From Chitinophaga terrae (ex Kim and Jung 2007) (GTDB lineage: Bacteria; Bacteroidota; Bacteroidia; Chitinophagales; Chitinophagaceae): 64,000 nucleotides of DNA. The position numbers and the translations under genes are program-made. The stretch's first letter is position 1. Each line of letters begins with the position of its first letter. This document shows, one piece after another, positions 7,424 through 15,935 of this stretch. The stretch spans positions 1 through 64,000 of the forward strand of contig NZ_FNRL01000028.1 of NCBI RefSeq assembly GCF_900107795.1, written 5' to 3'. A model generated the notes under the pieces. The model did no database searches and had not been told where the DNA came from. It was given only the letters and a program-made list of their open reading frames with translations.

Positions 7424-8563
7424 ATGGCCGAATTTTCACACCTGCAGGACTTTTTGCATCCTGTTTCAAAAGCTGTGTTAAACGACGACCAGGAATATGA
7501 TCCATTCCAGGTTGGTAGTATTATTGATGTTTACGAAATAGATCACCTGCCTGATCTGGATGCCGCAAATATTATTTTGCTGGGTGTGGGAGAAGAGAGA
7601 GGAGGACATTCAGGTAAAACCAACACCAATGGCCCGGATGCCGTTCGCCGGGAACTCTACAAACTATATAACTGGCATAAAGACATAAAGCTGGCCGACC
7701 TGGGCAACCTTCTGCCCGGAGCCCAGTTATCCGATGCCTATGCAGCCATGAAATCCATATTGGCTGAGCTGATAGGCGCTAATAAAACCGTTATCATACT
7801 CGGAGGGTCGCACGACCTCACCTACGCGCAATATAAAGCGTATGCCTCCCTGGAATTGATCGTAGAAGCAACCGTTGCCGACGCGCTCATAGATCTGAAG
7901 GAAAACGCCCGTGTGAGAAGCGACCGGTTCTTAATGGATATTCTTACCGAACAGCCAAATTACCTGCGGCACTATAATCACCTTGGCTTCCAAAGTTATT
8001 TCGTACATCCGAAGATGTTGGAAACCCTGGATAAACTGCGTTTCGACTGTTTCAGGCTGGGAAGAATAAGAGAGAATATTGAAGAAGCAGAGCCGGTGCT
8101 CCGGCATTCGGACCTCTTCAGCCTCGATATCAATATTATTAAACATACCGACGCCCCGGCCAATCTCCTCTCCCCTAACGGTTTTTCGGGAGAGGAAGCA
8201 TGCGCCCTCGCCCGGTACGCAGGCATGAGCAGCCGCCTGTCTACCTTCGGCATTTATGGCTACCAGCCGGAAAACGATGTTGCCAACCTCACCGCCAGGC
8301 AGATCTCACAAATGATCTGGTATTTTATGGATGGAAGAGCTGTAAAAGGAAAAGAAGCGGACCTGGAAGACAGAGATGCATTCTGGGAATTCCATATAGC
8401 CTTTTCCGATATAGAAACCGTGTTCCTGAAAAGCAAGAAAACAGGCAGATGGTGGATGCAACTGCCGGACCAGGAGTTTGTGCCCTGCGCGTACAACGAC
8501 TACCTGATGGCAAGCAACAACGAAATGCCCGAACGATGGCTGCGCCACCAGGAACGGATGTAG
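7424..8563 (+). CDS. Arginase/formimidoylglutamase-fold protein with altered metal site
   Basis: Protein of 379 aa. I start at ATG 7424 (MAEFSHLQDFLHP) rather than TTG 7397. The arginase fold is shown by IILGGSHDLTYAQY (first metal His/Asp loop), SLDINIIKHTDAP in the position of the SFDxDxxDP loop, and the FGIYGYQPENDV/GLTA-like C-terminal part. The usual second loop DAHxD reads ADALIDL, so the metal-binding His is Leu, and DxDxxD reads DINIIK. Such substitutions occur in a widespread Bacteroidota branch annotated formimidoylglutamase, so the activity is unproven. The sequence ends with TWRWM-like motif GRWWMQLPDQ and TAG at 8561-8563, directly followed by repeat element B. Confidence 0.75.
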   Translation: MAEFSHLQDFLHPVSKAVLNDDQEYDPFQVGSIIDVYEIDHLPDLDAANIILLGVGEERGGHSGKTNTNGPDAVRRELYKLYNWHKDIKLADLGNLLPGAQLSDAYAAMKSILAELIGANKTVIILGGSHDLTYAQYKAYASLELIVEATVADALIDLKENARVRSDRFLMDILTEQPNYLRHYNHLGFQSYFVHPKMLETLDKLRFDCFRLGRIRENIEEAEPVLRHSDLFSLDINIIKHTDAPANLLSPNGFSGEEACALARYAGMSSRLSTFGIYGYQPENDVANLTARQISQMIWYFMDGRAVKGKEADLEDRDAFWEFHIAFSDIETVFLKSKKTGRWWMQLPDQEFVPCAYNDYLMASNNEMPERWLRHQERM

Positions 8564-8740
8564 TTTCACGCAAAGGCGCTAAGAGGGCAAAGAGGCAAAG
8601 TAGTTTGGATTGAAGCGAATTTTAAGAAGCAAAGGGAGTGAAGAATATGTTATAAATAACACGATCTTCACTCCCTTTGCTTTCTTATTCCCTTAAAAAT
8701 ATCTTATGTTTCTTTGCCTTCTTAGCGCCTCTGCGTGATA
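8564..8740. repeat. Nested inverted-repeat element, copy B
   Basis: A 177-bp element with outer arms 8564-8600 (TTTCACGCAAAGGCGCTAAG start) and 8712-8740 (imperfect, one arm lacks an 8-nt AGGCAAAG unit), and inner arms 8623-8644 and 8665-8687, matching except for one extra A. The inner variable triplet is AGT/ACT, against ATT/AAT in copy A. It exactly fills the gap between two convergent genes: TAG of the arginase-like gene ends at 8563 and the TAA of the LprI-like gene begins at 8741. Confidence 0.9.
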
Positions 8741-9145
8741 TTAAATGCTGAGCAGGGTGGTTAGGCGTTGTTTTAAAAAGGCGGCTTTATTGTCGGTGGA
8801 GATCATCTCGTCGTCCAGTCCTTCCATTGTTCGTTTATGCATTTTTTCTACCCGCTCATCTATCTTCTTAAAATATTCCTCCTTTTTTTCTTCCCAGGCG
8901 GCTTGTTCCTGCTCCAGCTGCTGTTGTTGCGGTTTATCGAGATTCGTGTACAGTTGCTGGAGAGTGTTTGTTAGCAGGCTGTCGAGCTGTTTATAGTAGT
9001 TCAAAGCACAGTCGTACATGTTGGTACTGCTACCAAGACATTCCTGGTATTGCTGTTCCAGGGAGTCCAGCGAGGCCTGCGACGTTTGCGAATAGGCGGC
9101 GCCGGAACCCAATAATAGTAAGGTAAGTAAGAAGAGGTTTCGCAT
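8741..9145 (-). CDS. LprI-like (DUF1311) secreted protein
   Basis: Protein of 134 aa from ATG 9145; the longer frame to 9187 would hide the signal peptide MRNLFLLTLLLLGSGAAYSQ. The mature part has the LprI/DUF1311 pattern: YQECLGSSTNMYDCALNYYKQLDSLL with two Cys likely forming a disulphide, then a charged helical stretch with a QAAW motif. LprI-type proteins are known as lysozyme inhibitors in mycobacteria, but in Bacteroidota the role is untested. It follows a second LprI-like gene on the same strand, 57 bp upstream. Its stop codon abuts repeat B. Confidence 0.75.
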   Translation of the reverse strand: MRNLFLLTLLLLGSGAAYSQTSQASLDSLEQQYQECLGSSTNMYDCALNYYKQLDSLLTNTLQQLYTNLDKPQQQQLEQEQAAWEEKKEEYFKKIDERVEKMHKRTMEGLDDEMISTDNKAAFLKQRLTTLLSI

Positions 9146-9202
9146 AGGTACGTTCAGTATCCTGCAAATATATGAAAAAATAAACATTTGAAAATTTAAT
9201 AA

Positions 9203-9598
9203 TTAGTTGTCCTGTTTAACACCGATAGATCCCTGGCAACTTTCAGGCTTTGGTGCGTTTAACCATGCCCGTAGAGCGTCGATCCGCTGCTCTGTTAATT
9301 CTTTAAGGTATATCGCTTCGCACATCGGGTATACGCTGCCATAGCTTTTGGCATCGTTAGGATACATTGCTTTTAACTGGGCGTCGCGGAATTGTACCCA
9401 TATCCTTTGCGCTTCCTTCATTTTTTGTATGAAAGCCTTGTTACCCGCATAATCTTTTAAAATGAGCTGGTAAATCTCGTTCAGCTGCTTATCGGCCTCC
9501 CGGTATTCCTTCTTAGCGCGGGTATTCATTTCGCTTTGCGTCTGGGAAAAAGACATCAAACTACTACAGAGTAGTAACACTAAAAGAACAGGTTTCAT
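9203..9598 (-). CDS. LprI-like (DUF1311) secreted protein
   Basis: Protein of 131 aa with signal peptide MKPVLLVLLLCSSLMSFSQ. The mature region contains the family pattern MNTRAKKEYREADKQLNEIY, then QRIWVQFRDAQLKA (the W-x-x-FRD motif conserved in DUF1311) and two late Cys. It is the more typical member of the tandem pair with the gene at 8741, and is probably co-transcribed with it (57-bp gap). A periplasmic or outer-membrane-associated role is inferred from the signal peptide. The 160-bp gap upstream holds a terminator belonging to the M16 operon. Confidence 0.8.
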   Translation of the reverse strand: MKPVLLVLLLCSSLMSFSQTQSEMNTRAKKEYREADKQLNEIYQLILKDYAGNKAFIQKMKEAQRIWVQFRDAQLKAMYPNDAKSYGSVYPMCEAIYLKELTEQRIDALRAWLNAPKPESCQGSIGVKQDN

Positions 9599-9703
9599 TG
9601 TAAAAAAATAATTGGTGAATGTTCAAAGCTGAAAGCCAGGTTTCGATTTCCGGGCTAAAAGATAATGAGATTTTACAAAAACAGGGCAAAATATGTGATG
9701 AAT

Positions 9704-9737
9704 AAAAGCCCGTCTCTATTACCAGAGGCGGGCTTTT
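9704..9737 (-). terminator. Terminator of the M16/retropepsin operon
   Basis: AAAAGCCCGTCTCT (9704-9717) pairs with AGAGGCGGGCTTTT (9724-9737) with a single T/G-type mismatch and a 6-nt loop. It starts 22 bp beyond the stop of the M16 gene. The A/T ends make it look bidirectional. Confidence 0.85.
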
Positions 9738-9758
9738 AAATTCAGAGAGAAGATTGAA

Positions 9759-11039
9759 CTAGATCACTACAAGTTCATAAAAATCTCCCGGTGTAAAATA
9801 TTGTTTGGCCAGTTGCTGCAGCTCTTCAGAAGTGATAGACTTGATCACCTGCACGTTGTTATAGAAATAGTTTTCATCTAAATCGTTCAGGATCAGGTTT
9901 TTCCATCTCTGTATCACCTGGAACGCCCCATCCAGGTCGCCCAGCATAGAACCGATCATATAGTTCTTCACCAGGCTCAGTTCTTCCTGCGGAACTGCTT
10001 CGTTCTGCAACAGCGAGAGTTCTTTGTAGATCTCTTCTATTGTCGCTTCACAAACATCTCTTCCGGCTTCTGTCTGGATATTGATGGCGCTAGTTTGCCT
10101 GAAATTATATAACTGGGAATAGATGCCGTAGGTATATCCTTTTTCTTCCCTGATATTGCTCATCAGCCTGGAGCCGAAGTAGCCGCCCAGGATGGTGTTC
10201 AGCACCAGCATTTTAGGGAAATCAGGATGGTAGCGGTTAGGGAAATGTCTTGCAACCCTCACGGCGCCTTGTACCCCGTTTTCGTCGTTAAACACCCTGA
10301 ATTTCTTCTCTTCCGCCGGTTGAATCGGCAGGTCGAGCTTCACCAGGTTAGACTCCCCATTCCATTGGGAGGAGCCAAAATACTGGTTCAGCAATGCGGC
10401 GAGGTTGTGCGGGATTTTACCGGCTACAAATATTTTGCAGTTATTATAAGTGTAATGTTTCTTGTAGAATGCTTTCAAACCTTCCGTTTGTAATGCATCA
10501 TAAGCGCTCATAGAGCTTACGCGGCCATAAGGATGAAAATCTCCGAACAGGTATTTGTCGATAAAACGATTGGCTACAAAATCGCATTTCTGCAGGTTTA
10601 CAGCCAGTTTTTGCTTCATATTCTGCTGGTAGATGCCCAACTCCTCTTCAGGGAATACCGGGTCCAGGATCACATCCTGCAACACCGGCAACAGGTGCTC
10701 GAACTGCTTGGTCAGGCAGTGCAGTGTATATGTGGCGTTTTCATGGTAGGCGTTCCTGTTCAGGTATGCGCCATAATAATCGATATGCTCGTTGATCTCT
10801 TTCGCGTTATACTTGCCGGTTCCCGATTTCATCAGGAAGTTGGTGGCCGCTGCTTCCAGCACTTCGCTTTCGTACCAGCTACCGGCAGGGAATATCAATT
10901 CGAGTTGTAAGGTATCCTGTTCGTCAGACTTTACCATGTAAACCGGGATACCGTTATCCAGCGTAAATTTTTCGTAAGGTCTTAATACTATCTCAAAATC
11001 CACCGCATCTTTAATCGGAGGAGGAATCGTTCTGTTCAT
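9759..11039 (-). CDS. M16 peptidase family, inactive (non-catalytic) subunit
   Basis: Protein of 426 aa starting at ATG 11039 (MNRTIPPPIKD); a TTG three codons earlier is less likely. The inverted zinc motif HxxEH is absent: the equivalent segment reads EAAATNFLMKSG. The C-terminal half keeps the NIREEKGYTYGIYS element with the Arg...Tyr pair that in M16B proteins contributes to substrate binding by the partner. This is the usual design of the non-catalytic half of a two-chain M16 peptidase. It lies 40 bp downstream of the active partner on the same strand and is followed by a strong terminator. No signal peptide is seen, so a cytosolic or periplasmic place is unclear. Confidence 0.88.
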   Translation of the reverse strand: MNRTIPPPIKDAVDFEIVLRPYEKFTLDNGIPVYMVKSDEQDTLQLELIFPAGSWYESEVLEAAATNFLMKSGTGKYNAKEINEHIDYYGAYLNRNAYHENATYTLHCLTKQFEHLLPVLQDVILDPVFPEEELGIYQQNMKQKLAVNLQKCDFVANRFIDKYLFGDFHPYGRVSSMSAYDALQTEGLKAFYKKHYTYNNCKIFVAGKIPHNLAALLNQYFGSSQWNGESNLVKLDLPIQPAEEKKFRVFNDENGVQGAVRVARHFPNRYHPDFPKMLVLNTILGGYFGSRLMSNIREEKGYTYGIYSQLYNFRQTSAINIQTEAGRDVCEATIEEIYKELSLLQNEAVPQEELSLVKNYMIGSMLGDLDGAFQVIQRWKNLILNDLDENYFYNNVQVIKSITSEELQQLAKQYFTPGDFYELVVI

Positions 11040-11079
11040 AGTGCTCAATTTTAACCATCCTGGCTGCTATAGCCTTGCA

Positions 11080-12321
11080 TTAATTGGCAGCGGCGTAATA
11101 GTAAATAGTGTTAGAATTCTTTTCGTCGAAAAGTATCTTGGCTTCGTTGTGAATATCTTCGACGGTTACCTTTTCGTAGTTGCCGAACTCCTTGTTCATA
11201 AGGGCAGCATCCCCCAGCAACTCGTAAAAGGCCAGGTTATTTGCACGGCTCAGCAAGCTCATATCTTCAAATGCCAGCATGCTTTCTACCCGGTTCTTAA
11301 CTTTTTGCAGCTCACGTTCTGAAATGCCTTCGTTCTGAAGTTTGTTGATCTCCTCCTGTATGGCATTTTCAGCATCCTTCATCTTAACGCCCTTTACCAG
11401 CTTGCCTTCTATCGTAAGCAGGCCTGCGTCAAGGGAGCCGAAATGATAGCAGTCGATATTGCTGAAAAGCTTCTTCTCTTTTACCAGCGCCTGGTGCAGG
11501 CGGGACGATGCTCCCCCGCCCAGGATATCGGAGATCAGGTCTGCCGAATAATACCTGGAATCGGTACGTGCATACATATGGTAGCATTTGTACAATGCGT
11601 CCAGCGGAACATTCGCCTTTACTTCCAGCTTATGGGGAGCCGTTTGCGCCGGTTCCTGCGGCAGTTTGCGATTGTATTTCTCGCCAGACGGGATATCGCC
11701 AAACCACTTCTCAGCCAACGCTTTCACCTGGTCTACCGTTACATTGCCGGCTACCGAAAGAATAGCATTAACAGGGCGGTAATGCTTGAAGAAGAATGCT
11801 TTCACATCTTCCAGTTTCGCATTCTCGATATGCGATAACTCTTTACCAATGGTCATCCAGCGATACGGATGGCTTTTATAAGCCAGTTCCCGCATCTTAT
11901 GCCAGACATCCCCGTAAGGTTTATTGATATAATGTTCCTTGAACTCTTCGGAAACCACTTTACGTTGTACGTCCAGGCTTTTTTCATCGAAGGCCAGCGA
12001 TAACATCCTGTCGCTCTCCAGCCAGAAACCAGTTTCAATATTTTCTGCAGGGAGCTGAATATAATAGTTGGTAAGATCGCTGGTTGTGTAGGCGTTGTTC
12101 TCTCCTCCTGCCATTTGAAGCGGCTCATCGTAAACGGGGATGTTCACAGAACCGCCAAACATCAGGTGCTCAAACAAATGCGCAAAGCCGGTTTTCTCCG
12201 GATTTTCATCTCTCGCACCAACATCATACAACACGTTGATCACAGCCATTGGTGTGGTATGATCTTCATGAACGATCACTCTAAGTCCGTTCGCCAGGGT
12301 AAATTTATTGTAATGAATCAT
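11080..12321 (-). CDS. M16 zinc peptidase, catalytic subunit
   Basis: Protein of 413 aa with the inverted zinc motif His48-Leu-Phe-Glu51-His52 in GFAHLFEHLMFGGS and a distal Glu in VVSEEFKEHY about 75 residues later. The N-terminus (FTLANGLRVIVHEDHTTP) is the normal M16B start. The C-terminal half has GGGASSRLHQALVKEKKLF. It most likely degrades peptides as a heterodimer with the inactive subunit encoded directly downstream. No export signal is evident. It is read from the minus strand with the retropepsin genes 55 bp upstream, so the four genes may form one unit. Confidence 0.92.
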   Translation of the reverse strand: MIHYNKFTLANGLRVIVHEDHTTPMAVINVLYDVGARDENPEKTGFAHLFEHLMFGGSVNIPVYDEPLQMAGGENNAYTTSDLTNYYIQLPAENIETGFWLESDRMLSLAFDEKSLDVQRKVVSEEFKEHYINKPYGDVWHKMRELAYKSHPYRWMTIGKELSHIENAKLEDVKAFFFKHYRPVNAILSVAGNVTVDQVKALAEKWFGDIPSGEKYNRKLPQEPAQTAPHKLEVKANVPLDALYKCYHMYARTDSRYYSADLISDILGGGASSRLHQALVKEKKLFSNIDCYHFGSLDAGLLTIEGKLVKGVKMKDAENAIQEEINKLQNEGISERELQKVKNRVESMLAFEDMSLLSRANNLAFYELLGDAALMNKEFGNYEKVTVEDIHNEAKILFDEKNSNTIYYYAAAN

Positions 12322-12375
12322 ATCCGTTTATTACTCAATATACTATAAAATAGGGCGAAAATTACGAAGAAAGTA

Positions 12376-13278
12376 TTATTCCAGATATAACTCCTGCTTG
12401 TTATAGTTGATAGTGAGGGTGAAGTGCTTCCAGACATCGTAGCCTATAGAGCCTGCAATTTCAGTGAACACGCCCAGGTCGTCGATGTCTTTACAGTAGC
12501 TGACAGGAACCTGTTTAATGCTGCGGCCGCCCAGTTCCAACTCCGGAACAGAACTGTTGATGTAATACAGGATCTTTACCAGGTCCTGTACCGGGTCTGT
12601 ATTGATGGTAGGAAGAATGGTGTTCAATTTGTTCTTGTCGACATACGGCCAGTTAAATAAAATCCCATAGTCGCCACCGGTAGTGATGTGGTAATGGCCC
12701 GGTAGCCTGCGCCCGTCTGTTAACTGGATGGATGCGTCTATAACCGGGGTAGTATAGTTCAGCTGGAAGTGCAATAGCCGGCCGGTGTTGCCTATAGGCG
12801 TTTTGCCGGGTTTATACAATACCAGCTGCTGCCTGCGGTAATCGATCTTTACAATGTATGGCTTTAATAAAGCGATTCCGATAATGCCATCTACGTCGCC
12901 CAGGTTGCTCAGGTTTTCCAGGTATACTTTTACGTATGGCATTCTCAACTCCCTGATATATAAAGCGTTGATGGTAGTGCTGCCTGTCTTTACCATGGAA
13001 TTGTTGGTACCGGTCATAAAAACCTCCCCGCTTTTCCTGAGTTTCAGTCTTTCGGCTGTGGGAGCATGCAGGATGGTCACTTCTGCCCCTGTATCGAAAA
13101 TAAAGTGCAGGGTGTCTGTACTTCCGGAAACCAGCACAGGAATAATTAATTGTTTATCAATAAGTTGAAACGGGATCGTCGCTATTGGCTTTCCGTCATC
13201 CGGCTCTGTTTTGCGTTGTGCGTTTACAGTAGCAACCAAAGAGAAAAACGCGATAGCAACCCATAATAAGCGCCACAT
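12376..13278 (-). CDS. Secreted retropepsin-like aspartic protease, second motif lost
   Basis: Protein of 300 aa with signal peptide MWRLLWVAIAFFSLVATVNAQ. The N-terminal retropepsin domain has FIFDTGAEVTILH, with a normal DTG(A) and hydrophobic flap partner DGIIGIALL. In the second domain the matching position reads HITTGGDYGILF, so the second catalytic Asp is missing; the domain ends with GYDVWKHFTLTINY. Tandem retropepsin domains with one degenerate half are known in Bacteroidota proteins; activity may need dimerisation or be lost. It follows the 409-aa paralogue with a 13-bp gap. Confidence 0.8.
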   Translation of the reverse strand: MWRLLWVAIAFFSLVATVNAQRKTEPDDGKPIATIPFQLIDKQLIIPVLVSGSTDTLHFIFDTGAEVTILHAPTAERLKLRKSGEVFMTGTNNSMVKTGSTTINALYIRELRMPYVKVYLENLSNLGDVDGIIGIALLKPYIVKIDYRRQQLVLYKPGKTPIGNTGRLLHFQLNYTTPVIDASIQLTDGRRLPGHYHITTGGDYGILFNWPYVDKNKLNTILPTINTDPVQDLVKILYYINSSVPELELGGRSIKQVPVSYCKDIDDLGVFTEIAGSIGYDVWKHFTLTINYNKQELYLE

Positions 13279-13291
13279 GACACAAATAACG

Positions 13292-14521
13292 TCAAAGTAT
13301 ACTTTTTATTGGTAATTTTTTGATCAGGAGGTCGTTATCCCTGCTGATGAGGCAAACGGCCTTCGTGCCTATATTTTTTAAAAGTTCCCTGAACAACTGG
13401 AGATTGTTGCCCAGGTTATTGTTAATGGCAACTATGATATCCCCTTTTTTGAATCCTGCTTTTTCGGCCGGCGATCCTTTGATCACGTCCGTCACTTCTA
13501 CCCGGCCATCGATCAGGTAGATGATAAGCCCGGTGTAGGAATAATCGAACATGTCCCTGAAGTGGGTATTCGGCATCAGGTAAATTTCCTTCCTGGAATA
13601 GTTCAGGGTAATATTAAAACGCCTTAGCAAATCGTTGCCTATCATCCCTCCAAGAAAAGGATAGGCGGTCACGTTACTTTTATCATCGAAGATGTAGGTT
13701 GGTACATTCCTGAAGGTATAGTTGCCTATACGAAATTCGGGGATCGTGGTCAGCGACATGCTCATTTTGCCCCCGAGCCCCTGGGCTTCTGTCTGGATGA
13801 TCTTTTTTGTTTTTCTTCTTCTGCGCTTTTCCTGTAACACGCTGCTATCGTTCACAAACTGGCTGGAAAGCAACAGGCACATACCGGCCCCGGTATCGAA
13901 ATAATACCGGTTCGTGATCGTTCTGACTGCATTCCTCATAGGCGCCGATATCAGGGGGATCTGCGTCAGGGAAGGTCTTAACAGCAAGCCGCCTTTAGGA
14001 TAGGGAAAGTTTCCTTTGGGGTACACGATGATCTCTTCTGTGTCATAGTCGACAGTTACAACATACCTCGCCAGGAAACTGAAGCCGATAATTCCATCTA
14101 CCTGGATCCCATAAACCTGGCTGATCAGTTCATAATCATTTATATGAAAATCCAGGCTATCTACTCTCAACCCGGGTAAGACCAGTGAATGGTTATGTGC
14201 ATAGAATACAGGTTTTGAACCTGCCAGCCCCCTGATGATCTTGTCGGATGGTTTGATGGCCAGCCCTAACCGCCGGCAGGTCGTGGTATCAAGCGAGATG
14301 CCTGCACTGCCGGTGTCCAGAATGAATTGCAGGGTATCTGGAAATTTATCCAACAGGGCCTGAACGATCACTACCCCGCCGTAGTATTGTTTAAAATGGA
14401 ACCGGGTGATAGGCGTTAAAACGGAAGTATCGGCTGCAAACGTGGAAGCGGCTGCGCTCGCGCTGGCAGGTTGAGAGGCGAGCATTATCAGCAGCAGTGT
14501 ATGAAAAAGCGCTCTATACAT
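13292..14521 (-). CDS. Secreted tandem retropepsin-like protease with C-terminal PDZ
   Basis: Protein of 409 aa. The start taken is ATG 14521 (MYRALFHTLLLIMLASQPAS); a GTG five codons upstream is possible. Two retropepsin motifs are intact: FILDTGSAGISL in the first domain and YYFDTGAGMCLLL in the second, each followed by a hydrophobic GIIGF/GMIGNDLL element. A PDZ domain ends the protein (VIKGSPAEKAGFKKGDIIVAIN). The layout suggests a periplasmic or surface peptidase with substrate recognition by PDZ. It leads a probable operon with the degenerate paralogue (13 bp) and the M16 pair. Confidence 0.85.
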   Translation of the reverse strand: MYRALFHTLLLIMLASQPASASAAASTFAADTSVLTPITRFHFKQYYGGVVIVQALLDKFPDTLQFILDTGSAGISLDTTTCRRLGLAIKPSDKIIRGLAGSKPVFYAHNHSLVLPGLRVDSLDFHINDYELISQVYGIQVDGIIGFSFLARYVVTVDYDTEEIIVYPKGNFPYPKGGLLLRPSLTQIPLISAPMRNAVRTITNRYYFDTGAGMCLLLSSQFVNDSSVLQEKRRRRKTKKIIQTEAQGLGGKMSMSLTTIPEFRIGNYTFRNVPTYIFDDKSNVTAYPFLGGMIGNDLLRRFNITLNYSRKEIYLMPNTHFRDMFDYSYTGLIIYLIDGRVEVTDVIKGSPAEKAGFKKGDIIVAINNNLGNNLQLFRELLKNIGTKAVCLISRDNDLLIKKLPIKSIL

Positions 14522-14618
14522 AGAATTGGGGGACACAGGTATGTGACATATATAAATTTAGTATAAAAAGTCATGGGTAATAAATATTTTTATTAGGTGT
14601 GGATATAAACTGAAATAC

Positions 14619-14626
14619 TACCTTTG
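14619..14626 (+). promoter_or_regulatory. -7 promoter box of mqnC
   Basis: TACCTTTG, a perfect TAnnTTTG, lies 32 bp before the mqnC ATG. No TTG at a standard -33 distance. Confidence 0.5.
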
Positions 14627-14658
14627 TTCAAGTTTTTCAGGAATTGAAATATAGCTAA

Positions 14659-15783
14659 ATGGAACTGCAGGATTTATATAAAAAGGCTCAAAATTTCGAG
14701 TTTCTGACAGCAGAGGAAGGTGTATACCTGTTTGAAAATGCGCCGCTGGCAGAATTGATGGAGATAGCCAATGAGTTAAGGAAACAACAGGTGCCTCATG
14801 GCAAGGTTACCTGGCAGATAGACAGGAACGTTAACACAACCAATGTTTGTACTGCCAATTGTAAGTTTTGCAATTTCTACAGGGTTCCCGGCCATCCGGA
14901 GGCTTATATCACCCCGATTGAAGAGTACAAGCGCAAGATAGACGAGACGCTGAAATATGGCGGCGACCAGTTGCTCTTGCAGGGCGGGCACCATCCGGAG
15001 TTGGGATTAAGTTTTTATGTAGACCTGTTTAAACAGTTAAAACAACTTTACCCGAATTTACGTCTTCATACTTTAGGCCCCCCTGAAGTGGCGCATATCA
15101 CCAAGCTGGAAAAAAGCACGCATATCGAGGTTTTAAAGGCCCTGAAGGAGGCCGGTATGGATAGCTTGCCGGGCGCCGGAGCTGAGATCCTGAACGACCG
15201 GGTGCGCAGGTTGATCTCCAAAGGAAAATGCGGAGCGAAAGAATGGCTGGATGTAATGAGGGCTGCCCATAAGCTGAATATAGCCTCTTCTGCTACCATG
15301 ATGTTCGGGCATGTGGAAACAGTGCTGGAAAGGTTTGAACACCTTGTAGACATCAGGCAGGTGCAGAGCGAAAAGCCGGAAGGACATTATGGCTTTACAG
15401 CGTTCATCCCATGGACTTTCCAGGATGTGGACACGTTATTATTGAAGATCCGCGGGGTACATAATATGACTACCGCCGAAGAATATATCAGGATGATCGC
15501 CCTTAGCCGTATCATGTTGCCGAATATCAAGAATATCCAGGCGTCGTGGTTAACAGTAGGTAAGCAGGTTGCGCAGCTTTGTTTGCATGCAGGGGCTAAC
15601 GACTTCGGATCTATCATGATCGAGGAAAACGTGGTAAGTGCGGCAGGCGCTCCACACAGGTTCACCTATCGCACCATGCAGGAAGCGATCCGCGAAGCAG
15701 GATTCGAACCGCAACTGCGTACGCAGCTGTATCAATTCCGTGAATTGCCTGAGTTTATTGAAGAACAGGTAATTAATTATTAA
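14659..15783 (+). CDS. mqnC: Dehypoxanthine futalosine cyclase (radical SAM)
   Basis: Protein of 374 aa in the MqnC/MqnE/CofH radical SAM group. The cluster motif is NVCTANCKFCNFY (Cx3Cx2C). Other family marks are QLLLQGGHHPELGL, SSATMMFGHVET and the C-terminal ASWLTVGKQVAQLCLHAGANDFGS. The futalosine pathway makes menaquinone from chorismate by way of dehypoxanthine futalosine, which MqnC cyclises; this is the normal route in many Bacteroidota. The GHPEAYITPIEEYKRKI stretch and overall length favour MqnC over MqnE. It is a single-gene unit: its own -7 box upstream and a perfect terminator at 15806. Confidence 0.9.
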   Translation: MELQDLYKKAQNFEFLTAEEGVYLFENAPLAELMEIANELRKQQVPHGKVTWQIDRNVNTTNVCTANCKFCNFYRVPGHPEAYITPIEEYKRKIDETLKYGGDQLLLQGGHHPELGLSFYVDLFKQLKQLYPNLRLHTLGPPEVAHITKLEKSTHIEVLKALKEAGMDSLPGAGAEILNDRVRRLISKGKCGAKEWLDVMRAAHKLNIASSATMMFGHVETVLERFEHLVDIRQVQSEKPEGHYGFTAFIPWTFQDVDTLLLKIRGVHNMTTAEEYIRMIALSRIMLPNIKNIQASWLTVGKQVAQLCLHAGANDFGSIMIEENVVSAAGAPHRFTYRTMQEAIREAGFEPQLRTQLYQFRELPEFIEEQVINY

Positions 15784-15805
15784 ACATATTAACAATGATT
15801 AGAAG

Positions 15806-15837
15806 GTGCTGATATTCAAAATATCAGCACTTTTTTT
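15806..15837 (+). terminator. Rho-independent terminator after mqnC
   Basis: GTGCTGATAT (15806-15815) and ATATCAGCAC (15821-15830) form a perfect 10-bp stem with a 5-nt loop, followed by seven T. It begins 23 bp after the stop codon. Confidence 0.95.
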
Positions 15838-15922
15838 ATGCTCTTAATAAACTGTTAAAACTATCATGTGCCTGTTACAATTGGCCTTCTTTTACGTCTA
15901 ACAGATACAAACAAAAAAACTA

Positions 15923-15930
15923 AAGGAGGG
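15923..15930 (+). promoter_or_regulatory. Strong Shine-Dalgarno sequence (unusual here)
   Basis: AAGGAGGG lies 5 bp before ATG 15936 and decides that start over GTG 15930. Bacteroidota genes seldom carry strong Shine-Dalgarno sites, and no other gene checked in this window has one this good. Confidence 0.7.
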
Positions 15931-15935
15931 TGTAT

